Part shown: piece after piece, positions 46,245 to 54,603 of the stretch
How the letters are laid out: each line of letters opens with the position of its first letter
Numbering within the stretch: the first letter of the stretch is position 1
DNA from: a virus
Direction: 5' to 3' (one strand)
DNA: 64,000 nucleotides
Virus record (IMG/VR): IMGVR_UViG_3300024326_000001
Span: 62,001-126,000 of that record
The notes under the pieces: model-generated
Told to the model about the DNA's origin: nothing
The model's database searches: none
The model's input: only the letters and a program-made list of their open reading frames with translations
Position numbers and translations under genes: made by a program

Positions 46245-46456
46245 ATAAGAAATTAATCGAAATGCTAAGAGCTAGTGCCTTAGCTGAAAAATCAAAAGCA
46301 CTTTTATCTTTAGATCTTTTAGGAAATAAAGGATCTGGTATTGGAGATCACTCAACTGGTGATTTCTATAAAAATGCAGAAGAAGCTTTATCAATGTTAG
46401 TTGACGCTGATGATAAGTTAGAAGCACTTGACAAGTATTTTCCAGAAGATTTGTAA
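46241..46456 (+). CDS. Small helical protein of unknown function
   Basis: A 71-residue ORF overlapping the RmlB-like stop by four bases (ATGA). Two helices flank a Gly-rich turn (NKGSGIGDHSTGDFY). The first is Ala/Leu/Lys-rich, the second ends acidic (ALDKYFPEDL). A terminator follows, so it closes the sugar operon. No family recognised. Confidence 0.55.
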   Translation: MNKKLIEMLRASALAEKSKALLSLDLLGNKGSGIGDHSTGDFYKNAEEALSMLVDADDKLEALDKYFPEDL

Positions 46457-46485
46457 AACATTGCACTTTTTTTGAAAAAAAGCAG

Positions 46486-46514
46486 CCCGAGATTTTTTTA
46501 TCTCGGGTTTTTTT
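46486..46514 (+). terminator. Rho-independent terminator
   Basis: CCCGAGAT and ATCTCGGG pair perfectly around a T-rich loop, and seven T follow. It ends the nucleotide-sugar transcript. Confidence 0.9.
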
Positions 46515-46551
46515 GTTATATTAGTATAGTAATTAATAAACAAAGCAATAA

Positions 46552-47493
46552 ATGAAAAGATATTCGAAAGGAATTAAAACCAACGACCACACATTAACAG
46601 ATGTATTTTCAGCCTATGAATGTAATAGAGAAACTCAATTCGTAGAAGCCTTTTTTGGCAAAGAAGAAATGAACACTGTAATCGAAGCATGTGGTTTATC
46701 CAGCATTGAAGATATAGACAGAAAATTAGAAACACCTATCACAATTGGAATGGCAACCAAAAGAGCTGATCTTACGTTTGAAGACGAAGGACAGATGTAT
46801 TATTTTGAAGTGATGAGTCAATCTCAAAAGGGTAAATGGGACAATGATCACCATGAACAGTTCTATCTTAAATCCAATAGACTTAAACAGGATTACGAAC
46901 AAGTATATTCATTTGCAATTGCGTTTAAAGAATTCGATGCACCCTATCTTAATGAATTTTCTAAGATGGAAGATTCTTATGCTATACATCTAAGGTTCAA
47001 TGATCAAGGTTATTTTGCAGATGTATATGGAATAGAAGAAAAGAAGGAAAAGGTTTCAGTTAAACTCGCTTCGCTTGAAGAGCTTGGTTTAAAATGGATG
47101 AAAGTCGCTTCATCTGAAATGGGATTCAAAAATAGAAAAGAATTACCACACCGCAGTAGATACCTTTATATTGGAAAGGCTTATACTGGTTCTAGATTGG
47201 GTATAGAATGGGTTATTAATCAAAAGAACCATGACCTTGGAATTAAAATATCAGGATATTTAGTTAAAGATCATGGACTTACTAGAATCATAGATGAAAC
47301 AGGAAAGATAATTGATAGTATAAAATCTAAAGTTCCAGGTTTTGAATTCGTAAAAGAAAGCACAGGTGCAAATGATAAAACAATTTCATTTAAATTTGAT
47401 AACACTGATTTCTCAGAAGAAAATGTAAAGCTGCTAAAGGATATCACAGTTGCTTTCGCCGAAGAATTAGGAATAGAAAACTTACTAAAATAA
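46552..47493 (+). CDS. Unknown protein, possible nuclease-like fold
   Basis: A 313-residue protein after a terminator and an AATAAACAAAG-type leader. Residues 60-90 have RADLTFEDEGQMYYFEVMSQ, with an Asp strand and a Glu strand spaced as in PD-(D/E)xK-like folds, but the final Lys is not in place (E-V-M). The C-terminal half includes SRLGIEWVINQKNHDLGIKI, which resembles DUF4268-type regions linked to restriction-like proteins. It may be a decayed or divergent nuclease or a DNA-binding protein. Weak assignment; the coding call itself is firm. Confidence 0.5.
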   Translation: MKRYSKGIKTNDHTLTDVFSAYECNRETQFVEAFFGKEEMNTVIEACGLSSIEDIDRKLETPITIGMATKRADLTFEDEGQMYYFEVMSQSQKGKWDNDHHEQFYLKSNRLKQDYEQVYSFAIAFKEFDAPYLNEFSKMEDSYAIHLRFNDQGYFADVYGIEEKKEKVSVKLASLEELGLKWMKVASSEMGFKNRKELPHRSRYLYIGKAYTGSRLGIEWVINQKNHDLGIKISGYLVKDHGLTRIIDETGKIIDSIKSKVPGFEFVKESTGANDKTISFKFDNTDFSEENVKLLKDITVAFAEELGIENLLK

Positions 47494-47500
47494 AACAAAG

Positions 47501-47677
47501 ATGAGCAAAGAAGACGTAAAGGTATTGGTTAATCTACTAACCAATGCAGCAGATGAAATTAAGTATGCAAACATGGACCACGAAACACAATTCGCGTATA
47601 ACGAAGGAATTGAAGATCTAATAATTCTAGTAGAATCAAAATTAGAAAAATTAGCCGTAAACAAAACGCATATATAG
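47501..47677 (+). CDS. Small acidic helical protein of unknown function
   Basis: A 58-residue ORF with ATG at 47501, seven bases after the previous stop, and a TAG at 47675-47677. It begins MSKEDVKVLVNLLTNAAD and is fully helical in character with many Glu and Leu. Codon use and packing match the neighbours, and no competing gene covers this stretch. Function unknown. Confidence 0.6.
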   Translation: MSKEDVKVLVNLLTNAADEIKYANMDHETQFAYNEGIEDLIILVESKLEKLAVNKTHI

Positions 47678-47688
47678 AGTATAATAAT
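47669..47688 (+). promoter_or_regulatory. Overlapping CATATATA and GTATAATAAT motifs, candidate promoter
   Basis: CATATATA at 47669-47676 resembles the GATATATA motif and GTATAATAAT at 47679-47688 resembles the motif at 49543 and 54571. The next ATG is at 47702. This is the one place where both candidate motif types adjoin. The role is inferred. Confidence 0.3.
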
Positions 47689-47701
47689 TAAACACATTCT
47701 T

Positions 47702-47968
47702 ATGAAAAGTATCTTAGAAGAAGCAAACGAAATTGTAAACAACAGGAGTGAAGAAGCGGATCGTAATTACGGTCCTTTTTCAGAAGGCATGGACAGAGCT
47801 GCCCTAATATTTAAAGGTATGACAGGCCATGATGTAAGTGGCGCTGATATGTTTAAAGCATTAGTTGCTCTTAAGTTTTCAAGAGAAAGTTACAATCATA
47901 AAAGAGATAATCTCTTAGATGCAGTAGCATACATTCAAGGTTTAGATAATTACGAAAACGGAAAATAA
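47702..47968 (+). CDS. DUF6378-like small phage protein
   Basis: An 88-residue protein with the order ILEEANEIVNNR, a YGPF turn, a MDRAALIFKGMTG helix, and a final VALKFSRESYNHKRDNLLDA helix with a conserved Asp near the end. That layout fits small all-helical phage proteins known to me as DUF6378, often near nucleotide-metabolism genes. They resemble the helical NTP-pyrophosphatase folds, but the activity is not established. It starts after a promoter-like stretch and abuts the next gene. Confidence 0.55.
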   Translation: MKSILEEANEIVNNRSEEADRNYGPFSEGMDRAALIFKGMTGHDVSGADMFKALVALKFSRESYNHKRDNLLDAVAYIQGLDNYENGK

Positions 47969-48322
47969 ATGAAAGTACAGGTAAGAAGAACCGAGTATCG
48001 ATATATTGCCGAAGCAACTCCTATCGTAACATTAGACACTGAAAAATTCCCTAATTATAAAGGAGCAACCGAAGAAGAATTCGTTCAATACTTAGCAGAA
48101 AACTATTGGGAGCTGGAAGGAATGGACGAATTAGTAGGAACTGATATCGGGGTAAATGACGAAGAAACACATAACGCATTAGGAGATTTAGTCTATTCCG
48201 AAATGGACGTATATTCTGATTCATCTGAAAAAGGATATGAAGGAGAAATACAAATAGGAGAAGAAGACCAATCATACAGAAAACATGGAGGATTTAACAT
48301 AAAACACGGATCACAAATATGA
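47969..48322 (+). CDS. Acidic protein of unknown function
   Basis: A 117-residue ORF that starts directly after the preceding stop and overlaps the glycosyltransferase start by four bases. It has an N-terminal beta-like strand (KVQVRRTEYRYIAEAT) and a long acidic helical middle (about 35-90). The C-terminus is Gly/Lys/His-rich. No domain recognised; probably co-translated with the glycosyltransferase. Confidence 0.55.
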   Translation: MKVQVRRTEYRYIAEATPIVTLDTEKFPNYKGATEEEFVQYLAENYWELEGMDELVGTDIGVNDEETHNALGDLVYSEMDVYSDSSEKGYEGEIQIGEEDQSYRKHGGFNIKHGSQI

Positions 48323-49542
48323 AAATAGCATTAGTATTAGCAAAAGGAGTTGAAGGTTGTGGACTCACAAGACACACAATCGAATTTTATAATTGGCTTA
48401 TAAAAGAAGGCCATGATGCCACGATTTATGCAGCGGTAGAAAAGAAATGGCCTCGCCATAAAACTACAGATATTGTTTGCACTGAATTTAAAAGAAAGGA
48501 TATTCCTAATATCGCTAAAGAACTTGAAAAAAGTGATGTAGTATATTACACATCGTATCCGCATAAATCAGTAGGAGATGAATTCAACGAAGATTTTATT
48601 GAGCACTGTATTTATGGTTTAGAAAATCCTATTAAAATAGGAAACTGCTTAGATCATAACACTGCAAACTTAGCAAAGAATTATAAGTATTGGGAAATCA
48701 TGAAATCAATGGACGCTATGTTCAACTATTCTGCAAGATCTAATTTTGCAAATAAATTAAGAGAACATGCACCTGATACTCCATTAATCGAAATGAATCT
48801 TAATCCTTATGACTATGATGCATGGTCTAATATTGTGGTTCCAGTTGAAGAACAAGAAAGAAGAACTACATACTTTGGAAGATTTGCTGGATTTAAAGAT
48901 CCTTTTAGAATGTTCGATATTATGGAACTATTGAAAGGTAATAATTTCGTAACAGAATGTAGAGGAGTTGAAAGATCTATTGGAGCTCTTCCTATGTTTT
49001 TACAAGAAGATAGAAAAACTCTAAGAGAAGATATCTTTGAAGTTCATGAAATCAAAAACCCTGTTACATATCCACAAGTCGAAGACAGAATGTATATGTA
49101 TGGGCCTTATAATTTAGCAGAAGGAATGGCAGAACTTGGAAAATCAATGTTCGGTGCAGAATTCTTTAACTTACCAGAAAGACTCTATGGTTCAATGATT
49201 GAATATGCAATGTGTGAGGTTATTGCAGCGGGAACTATACCACTATTTGACAAACACTGGGGAACTCACGTTATTCACAGAACAGAAGGAGTTCCTTTCA
49301 TAGAACTTGAAGATTTTGCAATCTTCGTAGACAAAGAAGATATTGCAGCTTCTATTCCACAGATTTTAGAATTAGCAAACAATAACGAAAGAAGAGAAGA
49401 GTTTAGAAAAAACTCTTTAAGATTAGCTAAATTACACAACGCGCCAGAAGTTGTTAACAATGATCTCTTTGAAGCTATTAACAATGTTAATAAAAGATCA
49501 GTAGAAAAACCAGTAGAATTAAAAACAGATTCATTATTTTAA
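48319..49542 (+). CDS. GT-B-type glycosyltransferase
   Basis: A 407-residue protein with the plan of GT4-like glycosyltransferases. The N-terminal Rossmann half has ALVLAKGVEGCGLTRHTIEF at 4-23. A mid-protein YFGRFAGFKDP follows, where GT-B enzymes begin the sugar-nucleotide domain. A late ERLYGSMIEYAMCEVIAAGTIP segment resembles the conserved E-x7-E donor site. It lies downstream of a cytidylyltransferase and RmlB-like enzyme, so it may transfer a phage-made sugar to DNA or a virion glycan. The acceptor is unknown. Confidence 0.65.
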   Translation: MKIALVLAKGVEGCGLTRHTIEFYNWLIKEGHDATIYAAVEKKWPRHKTTDIVCTEFKRKDIPNIAKELEKSDVVYYTSYPHKSVGDEFNEDFIEHCIYGLENPIKIGNCLDHNTANLAKNYKYWEIMKSMDAMFNYSARSNFANKLREHAPDTPLIEMNLNPYDYDAWSNIVVPVEEQERRTTYFGRFAGFKDPFRMFDIMELLKGNNFVTECRGVERSIGALPMFLQEDRKTLREDIFEVHEIKNPVTYPQVEDRMYMYGPYNLAEGMAELGKSMFGAEFFNLPERLYGSMIEYAMCEVIAAGTIPLFDKHWGTHVIHRTEGVPFIELEDFAIFVDKEDIAASIPQILELANNNERREEFRKNSLRLAKLHNAPEVVNNDLFEAINNVNKRSVEKPVELKTDSLF

Positions 49543-49554
49543 GTAGAATAATAA
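49543..49554 (+). promoter_or_regulatory. GTAGAATAATAA motif, candidate promoter
   Basis: The 12-base motif lies in the 36-base gap before the dUTPase-like gene, 24 bases from the ATG. The identical 12 bases recur at 54571, before the clamp gene, at nearly the same distance. Shared by two replication-linked transcripts. Confidence 0.4.
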
Positions 49555-49578
49555 GTAACATTAAAAAGTAGCGAAAAA

Positions 49579-50046
49579 ATGGCAAACATTGACAACGAAT
49601 GTAAAGATCTAGAAGTAAAAGATTTTTACGACCAATCAACAACACACTTAGCAGATATCATGGAAAACCAAAAGAAGATGCAAGAGCAGACTTATGGTTT
49701 TAACTTTGATAATATGACAATCCGAGAAATTATGGATTTCTGGCACTGTAACACACATGCAGTAGTTGACGAAATTCATGAAATGACAGATGCTCTAGGC
49801 GGTATTAAAGACGGAAGTGGTAATGCAGTATGGAAATACTGGAAAAAAGACTTCACTAAGTATGATAAGTTAAAAATTTCTGACATGTCCGAAGGCGACA
49901 AAAAAGAATTGTATATGGAATGGGTAGACATTCTACACTTCTTTATTAATTACGCCGCTTCAATTGGGCTAGATGCTAAAACAGCATACAACTACTACTT
50001 CGCAAAAGCAGAAGAGAATGTTAACCGTCAGAAAAATAACTATTAA
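49579..50046 (+). CDS. All-alpha NTP pyrophosphatase, dUTPase-like
   Basis: A 155-residue helical protein. Acidic helices have the E-x-x-E/E-x-x-D arrangement of dimeric dUTPase/MazG-type enzymes: DEIHEMTDALGG near 63-75 and EWVDILHFFINYAASIG near 115-131. The terminal helix contains YYFAKAEENVNRQ. The T4 counterpart gp56 is a dCTPase-dUTPase of the same general fold. It removes dUTP (and perhaps dCTP) and supplies dUMP for thymidylate synthesis. Its stop overlaps the DNA polymerase start. The substrate is inferred. Confidence 0.75.
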   Translation: MANIDNECKDLEVKDFYDQSTTHLADIMENQKKMQEQTYGFNFDNMTIREIMDFWHCNTHAVVDEIHEMTDALGGIKDGSGNAVWKYWKKDFTKYDKLKISDMSEGDKKELYMEWVDILHFFINYAASIGLDAKTAYNYYFAKAEENVNRQKNNY

Positions 50047-51443
50047 TGATATTAGATATTGAACAGAGAGACAGGGATGTTATCATCTCTTACTACGACA
50101 CCGAAGGTAAAGTAGCATTTAAACAATATCCAATTTCACAGTATCAGAACTGGTATGTATGTAATGATAATGATAAAGGCAGAAGTCTAGATCATAAAAA
50201 CTGGGATGGCAGATCAGTCAAACTAGGAAGTGCAAGAAGATATAATAAGTTTTCTTTAACTTATTTCTTAGATTCATTACCCGCAAAGGATAAAGAAGAA
50301 ATCTTTGCATACAATATGCCTAAAACATACTTCGTCGATATTGAAACTGAAATCGTAGATGGCTTTCCAAAAGCTGAAGAAGCTAAAAGTAGAATCCTAT
50401 CATTTTCCATAATTACACCAGAACATAAAGCTATTGTATTAGGATTGGAAGATATGGATTCTAAAAGCATCCAAAAAATTGAAGACGATACTAATAAGTA
50501 TTTCAAAGACTTTGATCAGGATTGGGAATTCAAATATCAGAAATTCGAGTCAGAATATGACATGGTCTATACGTTCTTAATGAAGTTCCTACCTAAGTTT
50601 CCAATGATGACAGGCTGGAACTTTATTAATTATGATTGGCAATATATTGTAAACAGATGTAAAAGATTACAAATTGATATTGCTGAAGTTTCTATGACAC
50701 AATCTTTGGATAGAAATGACAGCAGACCCTTACATATTGGAATCTTAGATTACATGCAATTATATGATAAGTATGATAGAAGTGTAAAGGTAAAAGAATC
50801 TAATGCACTTGATTATGTCTCAGGTCAAGTTCTTAATGTTAACAAGATTAAATTTACAGGATCTCTACAGGATTTATATAGGGATGATTTTGTAAAATAC
50901 ATTTACTACAATGTAGTCGATTCCGTATTGGTTTATTATATAGATCAAAAGTTGAAATCGATGGAAGTTCTTTTAACCTTGGCAAACATCACAAAGATGC
51001 CTCTATATAAAGCAGCATCGCCAGTGGCAGTTACAGAATCTCTGATTGCACGAAAATTATCAGAAGAAGGTAAACGAATTGGATCTGAAAAGAAGGAAGA
51101 CAGTGAAAAGAATGCACAATATGCCGGTGCTTATGTAAAAGAACCCATTACTGGATATTATGCAGGTGTAAGTGCATTTGACTTTGCATCACTATATCCT
51201 TCTATAATGAGACAATTTAATATTTCACCTGACGCCTTTGTTGAAAAGGTAGCAAAGCATGAAGTCGCTGAGCGAAGAAAGGATAAAGAAGTAATCGTTT
51301 GTGAAAACGGAGTAGTCTATAAACAAGAGACTTCAATGTTAAAGAAAATTCTAGGAGATTTATATGATCAGCGTAAAGATTATAAACAAACCTCATACGA
51401 ATATTTCACTAAAGCCGACAGACTTAAAAAAAGATTAAGATAA
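50046..51443 (+). CDS. 43: Family B DNA polymerase, N-terminal part (exonuclease domain and motif A), gp43-like
   Basis: A 465-residue N-terminal half of the replicative polymerase. Proofreading motifs are present: Exo I FVDIETE with Asp98 and Glu100, Exo II GWNFINYDW, Exo III YYNVVDS. Palm motif A is DFASLYPSI with Asp379. The chain stops after DQRKDYKQTSYEYFTKADRL, that is within the fingers region, where T4 gp43 has its QRKEHK segment. Motifs B and C are missing here and found in the ORF at 55363. No intein residues are visible at the break. The two polypeptides probably associate in the cell. Confidence 0.9.
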   Translation: MILDIEQRDRDVIISYYDTEGKVAFKQYPISQYQNWYVCNDNDKGRSLDHKNWDGRSVKLGSARRYNKFSLTYFLDSLPAKDKEEIFAYNMPKTYFVDIETEIVDGFPKAEEAKSRILSFSIITPEHKAIVLGLEDMDSKSIQKIEDDTNKYFKDFDQDWEFKYQKFESEYDMVYTFLMKFLPKFPMMTGWNFINYDWQYIVNRCKRLQIDIAEVSMTQSLDRNDSRPLHIGILDYMQLYDKYDRSVKVKESNALDYVSGQVLNVNKIKFTGSLQDLYRDDFVKYIYYNVVDSVLVYYIDQKLKSMEVLLTLANITKMPLYKAASPVAVTESLIARKLSEEGKRIGSEKKEDSEKNAQYAGAYVKEPITGYYAGVSAFDFASLYPSIMRQFNISPDAFVEKVAKHEVAERRKDKEVIVCENGVVYKQETSMLKKILGDLYDQRKDYKQTSYEYFTKADRLKKRLR

Positions 51444-51500
51444 TCTTTTTGTCTCGAGAGGCAGTCCATTATTCTACATGAATATATAGACTACTAACGA

Positions 51501-51527
51501 GACCAATCTGTTACCAGTTGGTCTTTT
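51501..51527 (+). terminator. Hairpin with short T run, probable terminator
   Basis: GACCAA-CTG and CAG-TTGGTC pair (nine pairs with one bulged T) around the loop TTAC, followed by TTTT. It lies in the 128-base gap after the first polymerase piece. An upstream GTCTCG at 51451 can pair with CGAGAC at 51498-51503 and would compete with this stem. The gap has no gene otherwise. Confidence 0.6.
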
Positions 51528-51571
51528 GTAGACTTTAGGAACTAGTTAAAAAATTTAAGAAAACATAATTT

Positions 51572-52579
51572 ATGAAACCATCAATATTTAAAGAAAGAAT
51601 AGAATACAAACCGTTTGAATATCCAGTATATTATACTGAAGGATGGTTAAAACAAGCACAGGCGTTTTGGTTACATACCGAAATTTCAATGCAAGGCGAT
51701 GTCAAGGATTGGAATGAAACACTTACAGATTCTGAAAAGAATTTAGTTGGAAATATTCTTTTGGGGTTTGCACAAACTGAATGTGCAGTTTCAGATTATT
51801 GGACAGGGATGGTTACTGATTGGTTTCCTAAATGGGAAATCAAACACATGGCAATGTTGTTTGGTTCTCAAGAAACTATTCATGCAACCGCTTACTCTTA
51901 TTTAAATGAAACATTAGGCCTTGAAGATTTTGAAGCATTCTTACATGAACCAACAACAGCAGAAAGATTCGATTATTTAATGAATACAGAAGCAGAATAT
52001 ACTCATGAAGACCTTTTGAAAAATCCAACAGCTAGGAAGGATGTTGCTAGATCTTTAGCAATATTCAGTGCATTTGGAGAAGGAGTTGCATTATACTCTT
52101 CATTCGCCGTTCTTTATTCTTTTCAAATGAGAAATAAACTTAAGGGAATCGGACAACAAATGAAGTGGTCAGTTAGGGATGAATCTCTTCATTCAAAAAT
52201 GGGTTGTCAATTATTTAACCACATGTGCGAAGAATATACTGATCTTAGAGATTCAGTTCAATCTCAAGTAGAAGAAGCAGCTAAGTTAATGGTTGAAATG
52301 GAAATGAAGTTTATTGATAAGATGTTTGAAATGGGAGATTTAGAAAATCTTAAGAAAGAAGATCTTAAAGAATTTATTAAGAAAAGAGCTAATGAAAAAT
52401 TAGCAGAAATAGGATATCAATCTATCTTTGAATACAATGAAGAAAGTGCTTCAGAATTAGATTGGTTCTATCACTTAACAGGTGGACATACACATACGGA
52501 TTTCTTTGCAGTAAGACCTACTGATTATTCTAAAGCAGGCGAAGATGAAAACTGGGATGAAGACGATTTGTTTTCATAA
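51572..52579 (+). CDS. nrdB: Class I ribonucleotide reductase small subunit
   Basis: A 335-residue radical-generating subunit. The metal ligands align with E. coli R2: a Glu in QTECAVSD at the Asp84 position, QETIH (Glu115 and His118 equivalents), the radical Tyr in HATAYSY at the Tyr122 position, FGEGVALY (Glu204) and RDESLH (Glu238 and His241), all with the exact family spacing. The first ligand is Glu rather than Asp, which occurs in some class I variants. With NrdA downstream it reduces ribonucleotides to feed replication. It lies between the two DNA polymerase pieces. Confidence 0.95.
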   Translation: MKPSIFKERIEYKPFEYPVYYTEGWLKQAQAFWLHTEISMQGDVKDWNETLTDSEKNLVGNILLGFAQTECAVSDYWTGMVTDWFPKWEIKHMAMLFGSQETIHATAYSYLNETLGLEDFEAFLHEPTTAERFDYLMNTEAEYTHEDLLKNPTARKDVARSLAIFSAFGEGVALYSSFAVLYSFQMRNKLKGIGQQMKWSVRDESLHSKMGCQLFNHMCEEYTDLRDSVQSQVEEAAKLMVEMEMKFIDKMFEMGDLENLKKEDLKEFIKKRANEKLAEIGYQSIFEYNEESASELDWFYHLTGGHTHTDFFAVRPTDYSKAGEDENWDEDDLFS

Positions 52580-52606
52580 CAAATCAATAATTCTAATATA
52601 AAATAT

Positions 52607-54457
52607 ATGATGATAAGAAATTACAACGACGCACCAAACCCCGAATACAATGAAAAGGGAAAAGAAAGAAACTTCGGAGAATCTGAAGGATGGAAATTAG
52701 GAGTAGACTTCCCAGTATGGGCTAATACTGAAGTTTATGTAAAAACTGTTTCTAAGGGATATTTACTAGAAGGAGAAACTCCAAAGGATGCATACTGGAG
52801 AGTATCGACAACAGTTGCACAAAGATTAAGAAAGCCAGAATTAGCAAGTAAATTCTTTGATTATATGTGGAAAGGATGGTTAAATCTTGCAACTCCAGTT
52901 TTTTCAAACACGGGTTCAGAAAGAGGTCTTCCAATTTCATGTTTCGGTATAGATGTAGCAGATTCAATTCACGATATAGGTTCAAAGAATTTAGAATTAA
53001 TGTTACTTGCTAAACATGGAGGCGGTGTTGGTATCGGAGTAAATCAGATAAGACCGGCAGGAGCAACCATTACAGGAAACGGAACTTCAGACGGAGTAGT
53101 TCCATTTATAAAAATTTATGATTCTACTATTTTAGCAACTAATCAAGGTTCAGTAAGAAGAGGTGCAGCGTCAGTCAATATAGATATAGAACATGATGAT
53201 TTTTGGGAATGGTTAGAGGTTAGAGAACCTAAGGGTGATGTAAATAGACAATGTTTAAACGTACATCAATGTATCGTAGTATCTGACGGGTTTATGCAAA
53301 AGATCGAGGCTGGAGATAAAGAAGCTCGTAAAAGATGGGCCGCTGTGATTAGAAAAAGAAGAGCAACAGGAGAACCTTATATAATGTTTAAGGGTAATAT
53401 CAATAGAATGAATCCGGATGCGTATAAGCAAAATGGTTTAAAGGTTTATATGACTAACATCTGTTCTGAGATTACTTTACACACCGATGAAAATCATTCA
53501 TTTGTATGTTGTTTATCTTCTGTGAATCTTAAAAGATATGAAGAATGGAAAGATACTGATTTAATCTATACTGCAACTTACTTTTTAGATGGAGTTCTTC
53601 AGGAGTTTATTCATAGAGCGAAATATATGAGAGGCTTTGAAAATGCAGTAAGATCCGCTGAAAAAGGTAGAGCATTAGGTTTAGGAGTTCTCGGATGGCA
53701 TACTTATTTACAAGATAGAAATATTCCATTCGATTCTTTGACAGCTCAATTTGAAACTAGAAAGATATTTTCTCAAATCAAAGTAGAAAGTGAAAGAGCA
53801 AGTAGAGATTTAGCTACAGAATTTGGAGAACCTCTTTGGTGTGTAGGAACTGGAATGAGAAACACACACTTAAGAGCAATTGCTCCTACTGTTTCTAATT
53901 CTAAATTAGCAGGAAATGTTTCACCAGGCATTGAACCATGGGCAGCAAATGTATTTACTGAACAAACTGCAAAAGGAACTTTTATTAGAAAGAACCCTGC
54001 ACTTGAAAATATGTTAACTAAGATCAAGCAAAATAAGAAAACAGTATGGGACAAAATACTAGAAGACGGTGGTTCAGTTCAAGGCGTTGATGTATTAGGA
54101 GAATATTGGGTAAAGGAAGGAAGTAGTGATGCCCCGATTAAGCAAGCCACTTATGACAAATTAACAGATCACGAAAAGGATCTTTATATTTCTGTTAAAG
54201 ATGTATTTAGAACCTTTAAAGAAATTAATCAAATGGAATTAGTTAAACAAGCTGGTGTAAGACAACAATATATTGATCAAGCAGTTTCATTAAATTTAGC
54301 TTTTCCTACACAGGCTGAACCTAAATATATTAATCAAGTTCATTTAGAAGCTTATAAGCAGGGAATAAAAACTCTTTATTATATGAGAACAGAATCTGTA
54401 TTAAGAGGAGACATCGCACAGCGAGCAATGGAAGATTGTTTAGCATGTGATGGATAA
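52607..54457 (+). CDS. nrdA: Class I ribonucleotide reductase large subunit
   Basis: A 616-residue catalytic subunit. Active-site residues are present: Cys112 (LPISCFG), Asn284-Cys286-Glu288 (TNICSEI), Cys301 (VCCLSS), and the C-terminal redox pair Cys611 and Cys614 (CLACDG). The N-terminal ATP cone of the E. coli enzyme is absent, so allosteric activity control by dATP is probably missing. A structured terminator region follows. Gene order nrdB-nrdA is the reverse of E. coli. Confidence 0.95.
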   Translation: MMIRNYNDAPNPEYNEKGKERNFGESEGWKLGVDFPVWANTEVYVKTVSKGYLLEGETPKDAYWRVSTTVAQRLRKPELASKFFDYMWKGWLNLATPVFSNTGSERGLPISCFGIDVADSIHDIGSKNLELMLLAKHGGGVGIGVNQIRPAGATITGNGTSDGVVPFIKIYDSTILATNQGSVRRGAASVNIDIEHDDFWEWLEVREPKGDVNRQCLNVHQCIVVSDGFMQKIEAGDKEARKRWAAVIRKRRATGEPYIMFKGNINRMNPDAYKQNGLKVYMTNICSEITLHTDENHSFVCCLSSVNLKRYEEWKDTDLIYTATYFLDGVLQEFIHRAKYMRGFENAVRSAEKGRALGLGVLGWHTYLQDRNIPFDSLTAQFETRKIFSQIKVESERASRDLATEFGEPLWCVGTGMRNTHLRAIAPTVSNSKLAGNVSPGIEPWAANVFTEQTAKGTFIRKNPALENMLTKIKQNKKTVWDKILEDGGSVQGVDVLGEYWVKEGSSDAPIKQATYDKLTDHEKDLYISVKDVFRTFKEINQMELVKQAGVRQQYIDQAVSLNLAFPTQAEPKYINQVHLEAYKQGIKTLYYMRTESVLRGDIAQRAMEDCLACDG

Positions 54458-54507
54458 GATTAGTTGTGGTTAAGTCCACTTCTTAGGACCGAGATAGTTC
54501 TCGGATC
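54458..54507 (+). other. Structured intergenic stretch with two small hairpins
   Basis: After the nrdA stop, GTGG/CCAC (54466-54479) forms a small hairpin and CCGAGA/TCTCGG (54489-54504, loop TAGT) a strong one. They stand directly before the long terminator stem. GTCC/GGAC offers an alternative pairing across the first hairpin. The stretch is more GC-rich than its surroundings and could be the 3' end of the nrd mRNA or a small RNA. Function unknown. Confidence 0.4.
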
Positions 54508-54546
54508 GAGGCCAGGAGTTCGCTACTTCCTGGCCTCACTTTTTTT
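54508..54546 (+). terminator. Rho-independent terminator
   Basis: GAGGCCAGGAGT and ACT(T)CCTGGCCTC form a 12-pair stem with one bulged T and a short TCGCT loop, followed by AC and a run of seven T. It separates the nrd genes from the clamp transcript. Confidence 0.9.
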
Positions 54547-54570
54547 ACTGAAACTATTTGTGATTTTTGT

Positions 54571-54582
54571 GTAGAATAATAA
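54571..54582 (+). promoter_or_regulatory. GTAGAATAATAA motif, candidate promoter
   Basis: Identical to the motif at 49543 and 21 bases before the clamp ATG, just behind a strong terminator, which is where a promoter is needed. A TTGTG lies about 10 bases upstream and recurs twice. The role is inferred. Confidence 0.45.
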
Positions 54583-54603
54583 ACAAATAAAAATTATACA
54601 TTC

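Noticed and set aside
46552-47493. A confident restriction endonuclease call
   Set aside because: The catalytic Lys of PD-(D/E)xK is not in place and the similarity to restriction-linked domains is vague, so it is left as unknown.
54458-54546. A tRNA gene
   Set aside because: Hairpins are present but there is no cloverleaf, anticodon arm or acceptor stem, and the last stem has a terminator T run.
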